64,000 bases of DNA, from positions 2,893,501 through 2,957,500 of the forward strand of contig NC_134656.1 in NCBI RefSeq assembly GCF_030463565.1, in the 5' to 3' direction. Positions 60,405 through 64,000 of the stretch are shown here, piece by piece (position 1 is the stretch's first letter; each line of letters starts with the position of its first letter). The position numbers and the translations under genes are program-made. Below the pieces are notes generated by a model. The model was not told where the DNA came from. It worked only from the letters and a program-made list of their open reading frames with translations, and ran no database searches. This DNA is from Pelecanus crispus (Eukaryota > Chordata > Aves > Pelecaniformes > Pelecanidae).

Positions 60405-61110
60405 ATAGAATCATAGAATCATAGAAACGTTTAGGTTGGAAAAGATCTTTAAGATCATCCAGTCCAACCATTAACCTACACTACCAAGTCCACACTAAAC
60501 CAATCAAGGGTAGACCAGACTAAACCATGTCCCCAAGTGCCACCTCTGCCCATTTTTTGAACACTTCCAGGGATGGGGACTCCCCCACCTCTCTGGGCAG
60601 CCTGTTCCAATGCTTGACCACCCTTTCCGTAAAGAAATTTTTCCTAATATCCGATCGAAACCTCCCCTGGTGCAGCTTGAGCCCATTTCCTCTCGTCCTA
60701 TCGCTAACTACTTGGGAGAAGAGCCCAACACCCCCCTCCCTGCCCCCTCCTTTCAGGTAGTTGTAGAGAGCGATGAGGTCTCCCCTCAGCCTCCTCTTCT
60801 CCAGGCTGAACACCCCCAGCTCCCTCAGCCGCTCCCCACCAGCCCTGTGCTCCAGACCCTGCCCCAGCTCCGCTGCCCTTCTCTGGACACGCTCCAGCAC
60901 CCCAATGTCCTTCTTGTGCTGAGGGGCCCAAAACTGGACACAGCATTCCAGGTGCGGCCTCACCAGCGCCGAGCACAGGGGCACGGTCACCTCCCTGCTC
61001 CTGCTGCCCACACCATTCCTGACACAAGCCAGGATGCTGTTGGCCGCCTTGGCCACCTGGGCACACTGCTGGCTCATGTTCAGCCGGCTGTCGACCAGCA
61101 CCCCCAAGCC
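60405..61110 (-). mobile_element. CR1 LINE 3' fragment, about 700 bp
   Basis: The left end carries three copies of an ATAGAATC-type 3' repeat. The element then reads, on the minus strand, back through the short 3' UTR into the C-terminal part of the CR1 polyprotein. The 5' end is truncated abruptly near 61110, at the segment encoding LGVLVD. Confidence 0.95.
60520..61107 (-). pseudogene. CR1 reverse-transcriptase ORF, C-terminal remnant
   Basis: An open frame of 195 codons lies within the CR1 fragment and begins at a TTG created by the truncation, not at a start codon. It encodes the tail of the CR1 pol protein with recognisable segments: [59 protein letters not shown] and HWNRLPREV. The polymerase active-site region and endonuclease are missing, so no activity is possible. 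The absence of stops suggests a young insertion. Confidence 0.88.
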
Positions 61111-64000
61111 AAAACTGGCTTTGCCTCCTAAAGTGGCTGGAAAACTGAAATATCCCTAGTTTACCTGTCTTGAGGGAGGCAAGGGAAGGTTTACAGGCTT
61201 GTTACCTGTAATTACTAAGGTAATTAATCAATTATTTAAGCACGACTGATTTTCTTCCAGTGAAGCAATCAGAAGATGAAAGTCAATAGCGATTGATTCA
61301 TTTTCTAGCCACTTTGTAGAAGGGAAGTTGTTTGCGGGGAATTGTGGTTATTGGAAAATTCCTGCAATACCCCGAAAGCCTCTGACAGTCCCTATTTGTA
61401 ACAAAATAGTTGTTTTCCTGTTTGTTCCAATTTAAAACCCTTCCTGTCGAAAGCATTTTACTGGAACCAGAAGCTGGACCGCTAAATGTTTTTCATGTCC
61501 AAAATACTCTTTTCTTCACAGCTCTTTTTCATTTCATGCTTTGATGACAGGCCTGGAAGTTTGCTAGTGTATTCATTAGGGGAGAGTTGGTCAGTATTTC
61601 TTCACTGATATTTATTTTTCAGCTGAAAAAATGGCTACATGTTTTTTCAGCTATAGTTTTTTCGAGCGATATTTTTCTTTTGTCTTTTTTTTTAAATGAA
61701 ATAAGCACATTTTTATGTTAGGTTGTTTTTTTGGCAAAGCACAAACAACAGAGTGTTACTAGTGATGATTAAAACTCAGCTGTCGCAGTATGGGTCGTTT
61801 TATCCTGACAATAGCGTGCATGAAATGCAAGCAAATCACTTGGCCCGTTTGCAGCCATACTCCTAAAATACTTCCAGCTTCTAATTTGCCTGAAAACTTT
61901 CTGCATATTGCCACGACATGCAGGGGGGAAAGTCTCCTGGGTTGGTTTTGATATATAAACCCAGTCACTCCTGCAGCATTGGCTCATCTGCTCTGTCCTG
62001 ACTTCCCAGCTGTTTATTCGACTAAAGTTACGTCCTGGGGCCGCGGAGGGCGAGGTGCGGTTGATAGCTGAGGCGAGCAGGAGCGGGGAGCGCGGCGGGT
62101 GGGCTGGCGCGGCATCCCTTGCCGGGCGTCGCCGGGGTTCGGCTGGAGCATCAACGGGGCTGAATTTGGGGGGGTGCAGGCACGGGAGCCGGGTGAGTTC
62201 ACCTCTCTGCTTTGAGAATGTGACAGTGATGGGAAGGGTGAGGGAGCTGGTGCTGTGACCGTCGCGGGGAGGTCCCCAACCGAAAATGCCACCTCTTTTT
62301 ATGGGCAGGCGGGCATCCAATAAAAACACCATTGCGCTGATGATGCGGTTCCTGCCGATGCAGGATGATGAGTATGAAATATTAAAGAAGCTTTTTACAA
62401 ACACAACCCAAGTCTCCAGCTATCCTCTGTGTACAATGAGGGTGATATTTCCAATTCCACTACGTAGATGGGAAAGCAGACAGTTAACAGCTGTGCTGCA
62501 GGGCTTCGGTGGAAGCAGCAGGAGCAGAATCAAACCCAGGAGATCGATCCGTATTTGGGGTAACACCGGTTTGTGCTGCCCTGTGCGGGAGCCGGGCTGG
62601 ATGTCAGTGCATTGACGCCCAGATGCCTCCGTGTTGTTTCCATGGAATCTTCTCTCCTGCTCTGTCAGGCCCAGATTTTACAGAGCCCTTCGGCACACGA
62701 CTGCAGCTGGACGTACGCTCTGCCTCAAGTCAGCAGATGCTCCAGTGCTTCGCTGAAGGAGGGCTTCTGTCTTCCTCAAGGAGCTGCTGCCCGTGGCATC
62801 GCAGTGGGGCAAAAAGCATCATACGTAGCTGCTGGCAGGGGGAAAGGGAAAGCTGTAAAATCACGGGAAATGCATCCCTTCGGCTTCACGTGTTGTCTCT
62901 CCCTGACCCCCCCGCAACTTCACAGCTAGGTATTAGGAAGCAGAAGTGCTAAGAGCACTTCTCTGTGTCCTGGTAGGGGAGATAACGTCTTGCTCTATCA
63001 AAAAGGGTCCGTTTGTACGTAATTACCAGTGGAAATTTCAGAGTGGCTGTGCTCTCTCCCCTCCTGCTGCAGGATGATTACAAATGGGCTTTCCTTCTAG
63101 GAGCAAAGTTGCAGCAAGACCATGGCAGATCCCAATTTCCTAGATTATTAATAATAACGACATAATTTTCTTTCTCCCCTATTTCTCATCCACCCTGCGC
63201 TTCCCTTTTAATGAATTCTCTTCTCTCGCTGTAGACTCCGCAGTGACACCAGCCTGATTTGTAATGTAAATAGGCAGCCCAGCGTAAAGGCGACCTGCAA
63301 GAGCACCGCAGGGCTCTAATTATAATTTTCATTAAACTCCTTCTGTTTACGAATATCCAAGCAATCTGGCATTGCAGCAGGAGCAAGAGGAAATTAAAGC
63401 AACACTACCACTTAGCTACAGTGTCAGGGAGCAGGGACCCAGCTGTTGAGCAGAAACTGAAACAGGGCTCCTACGGACAAAGTTTTGAAGAGTTATTTCA
63501 GCCTTGGCATCCTTCCTCTCCCGAGCTTTTACCCCGCTTGCAGAGCTTGCATGTTTTTCCTTCAGAGGATCTGGCTGGTGCAAGTGTTTTACGCGTGATC
63601 TATTCGTGACCTAATTAAGGGGATCAGCTGCTCGAGCTCCCAGCGCAATGTGCCCCAGGGAGCCGGGAAGAGAGCGGCCGCTGAGCCGGCCCGGGACGGG
63701 GCGGGTGGAAGGTGCGGAGCAGAGGGAGAGGGACCGTCGAGCAAAGAGGAGGGAGGGGAGCTTTATCTAGCACGACAGATTTTGTTTCCACAAAAGATCA
63801 GTGACGCAGAGAGCATTTGTCCACACGTGCTGGGGAGCGTCCCGCTGAGTTCAGGGGTGCTCTGACACACAGAGCTATGCAAAAAGTGGGGCTTTGCTGG
63901 CCACGCTACATGGACACCAAGAAACTCTCATGCTCTTATTCCCCTGGTCAAGCAAAACAGCTTCAGGTGGCTTTCTGTAAGGTGTTTTGCCTTCAGAGAG

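Larger units (their letters stand above)
46136..64000 (+). other. NKAIN4: NKAIN4 first intron (continues beyond window)
   Basis: A large first intron is usual for this family. It starts with a GTAAGT donor in a G-rich stretch and holds one solo LTR, two CR1 fragments, a T27 run, a degenerate GGGATTAATAGTAG-like repeat, and blocks that look like regulatory DNA (about 59.4-59.75, 62.25-62.45 and 63.2-63.4 kb). No other gene is recognised in either strand. Confidence 0.6.

Noticed and set aside
61054-61131. Plus-strand open frame antisense to the CR1 fragment (60610-61131)
   Set aside because: It is the complement of the CR1 pol remnant and has no independent evidence.
46136-64000. NKAIN4 second exon (ERQ...FDFLGYQW segment)
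   Set aside because: No plus-strand stretch encoding this highly conserved segment was found. It presumably lies beyond the window.
1-64000. CRISPR arrays, operons, phage or bacterial systems
   Set aside because: The window is vertebrate nuclear DNA with spliced genes. No regularly spaced repeats with unique spacers and no prokaryotic gene arrangement are present.

Overview
This is a 64 kb piece of a bird nuclear genome. The evidence is three 3'-anchored CR1 LINE fragments, two copies of one endogenous-retrovirus LTR family, CpG-island promoters, GT-AG spliced genes with kilobase introns, and close synteny with human 20q13.33. I cannot name the species.

Layout. Positions 1-9.9 kb hold no gene I recognise: one LTR (964-1525, minus), one CR1 fragment (8382-8583, minus) and low-complexity A/C-rich tracts. 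From about 9.9 to 35.2 kb lies ARFGAP1 on the minus strand. All 12 coding exons can be read with correct splice sites and phases, giving an uninterrupted 421-residue protein. A probable long 3' UTR lies at 9.9-14.1 kb, and a CpG-island promoter with one or more non-coding 5' exons at 34.7-35.4 kb. Positions 35.4-45.6 kb are an AT-rich intergenic stretch with no recognisable exon, possibly containing conserved regulatory DNA. At 45.6-46.3 kb a second CpG island carries the promoter and first coding exon (46082-46135, plus) of NKAIN4. Its first intron fills the rest of the window and holds one solo LTR with an intact 5-bp target-site duplication, two CR1 fragments (one with a 195-codon open reverse-transcriptase tail), and several blocks that look like non-coding regulatory DNA.

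Gene logic. ARFGAP1 and NKAIN4 are head to head, about 11 kb apart, as in human. ARFGAP1 is the Golgi Arf1 GTPase-activating protein that drives COPI uncoating. NKAIN4 is a small membrane protein of the Na,K-ATPase-interacting family. They share a locus, not a known pathway.

The most noteworthy points are: (i) a run of four phase-0 symmetric exons encoding most of the two curvature-sensing ALPS regions of ARFGAP1; (ii) a perfect 31-bp inverted repeat with a 3-nt loop, leading into GC-rich tandem repeats at the edge of the ARFGAP1 CpG island; (iii) a canonical G-quadruplex motif 61 nt upstream of the NKAIN4 start codon; (iv) a clean solo LTR insertion in NKAIN4 intron 1. I found no operon-like, CRISPR-like or otherwise novel multi-gene system.
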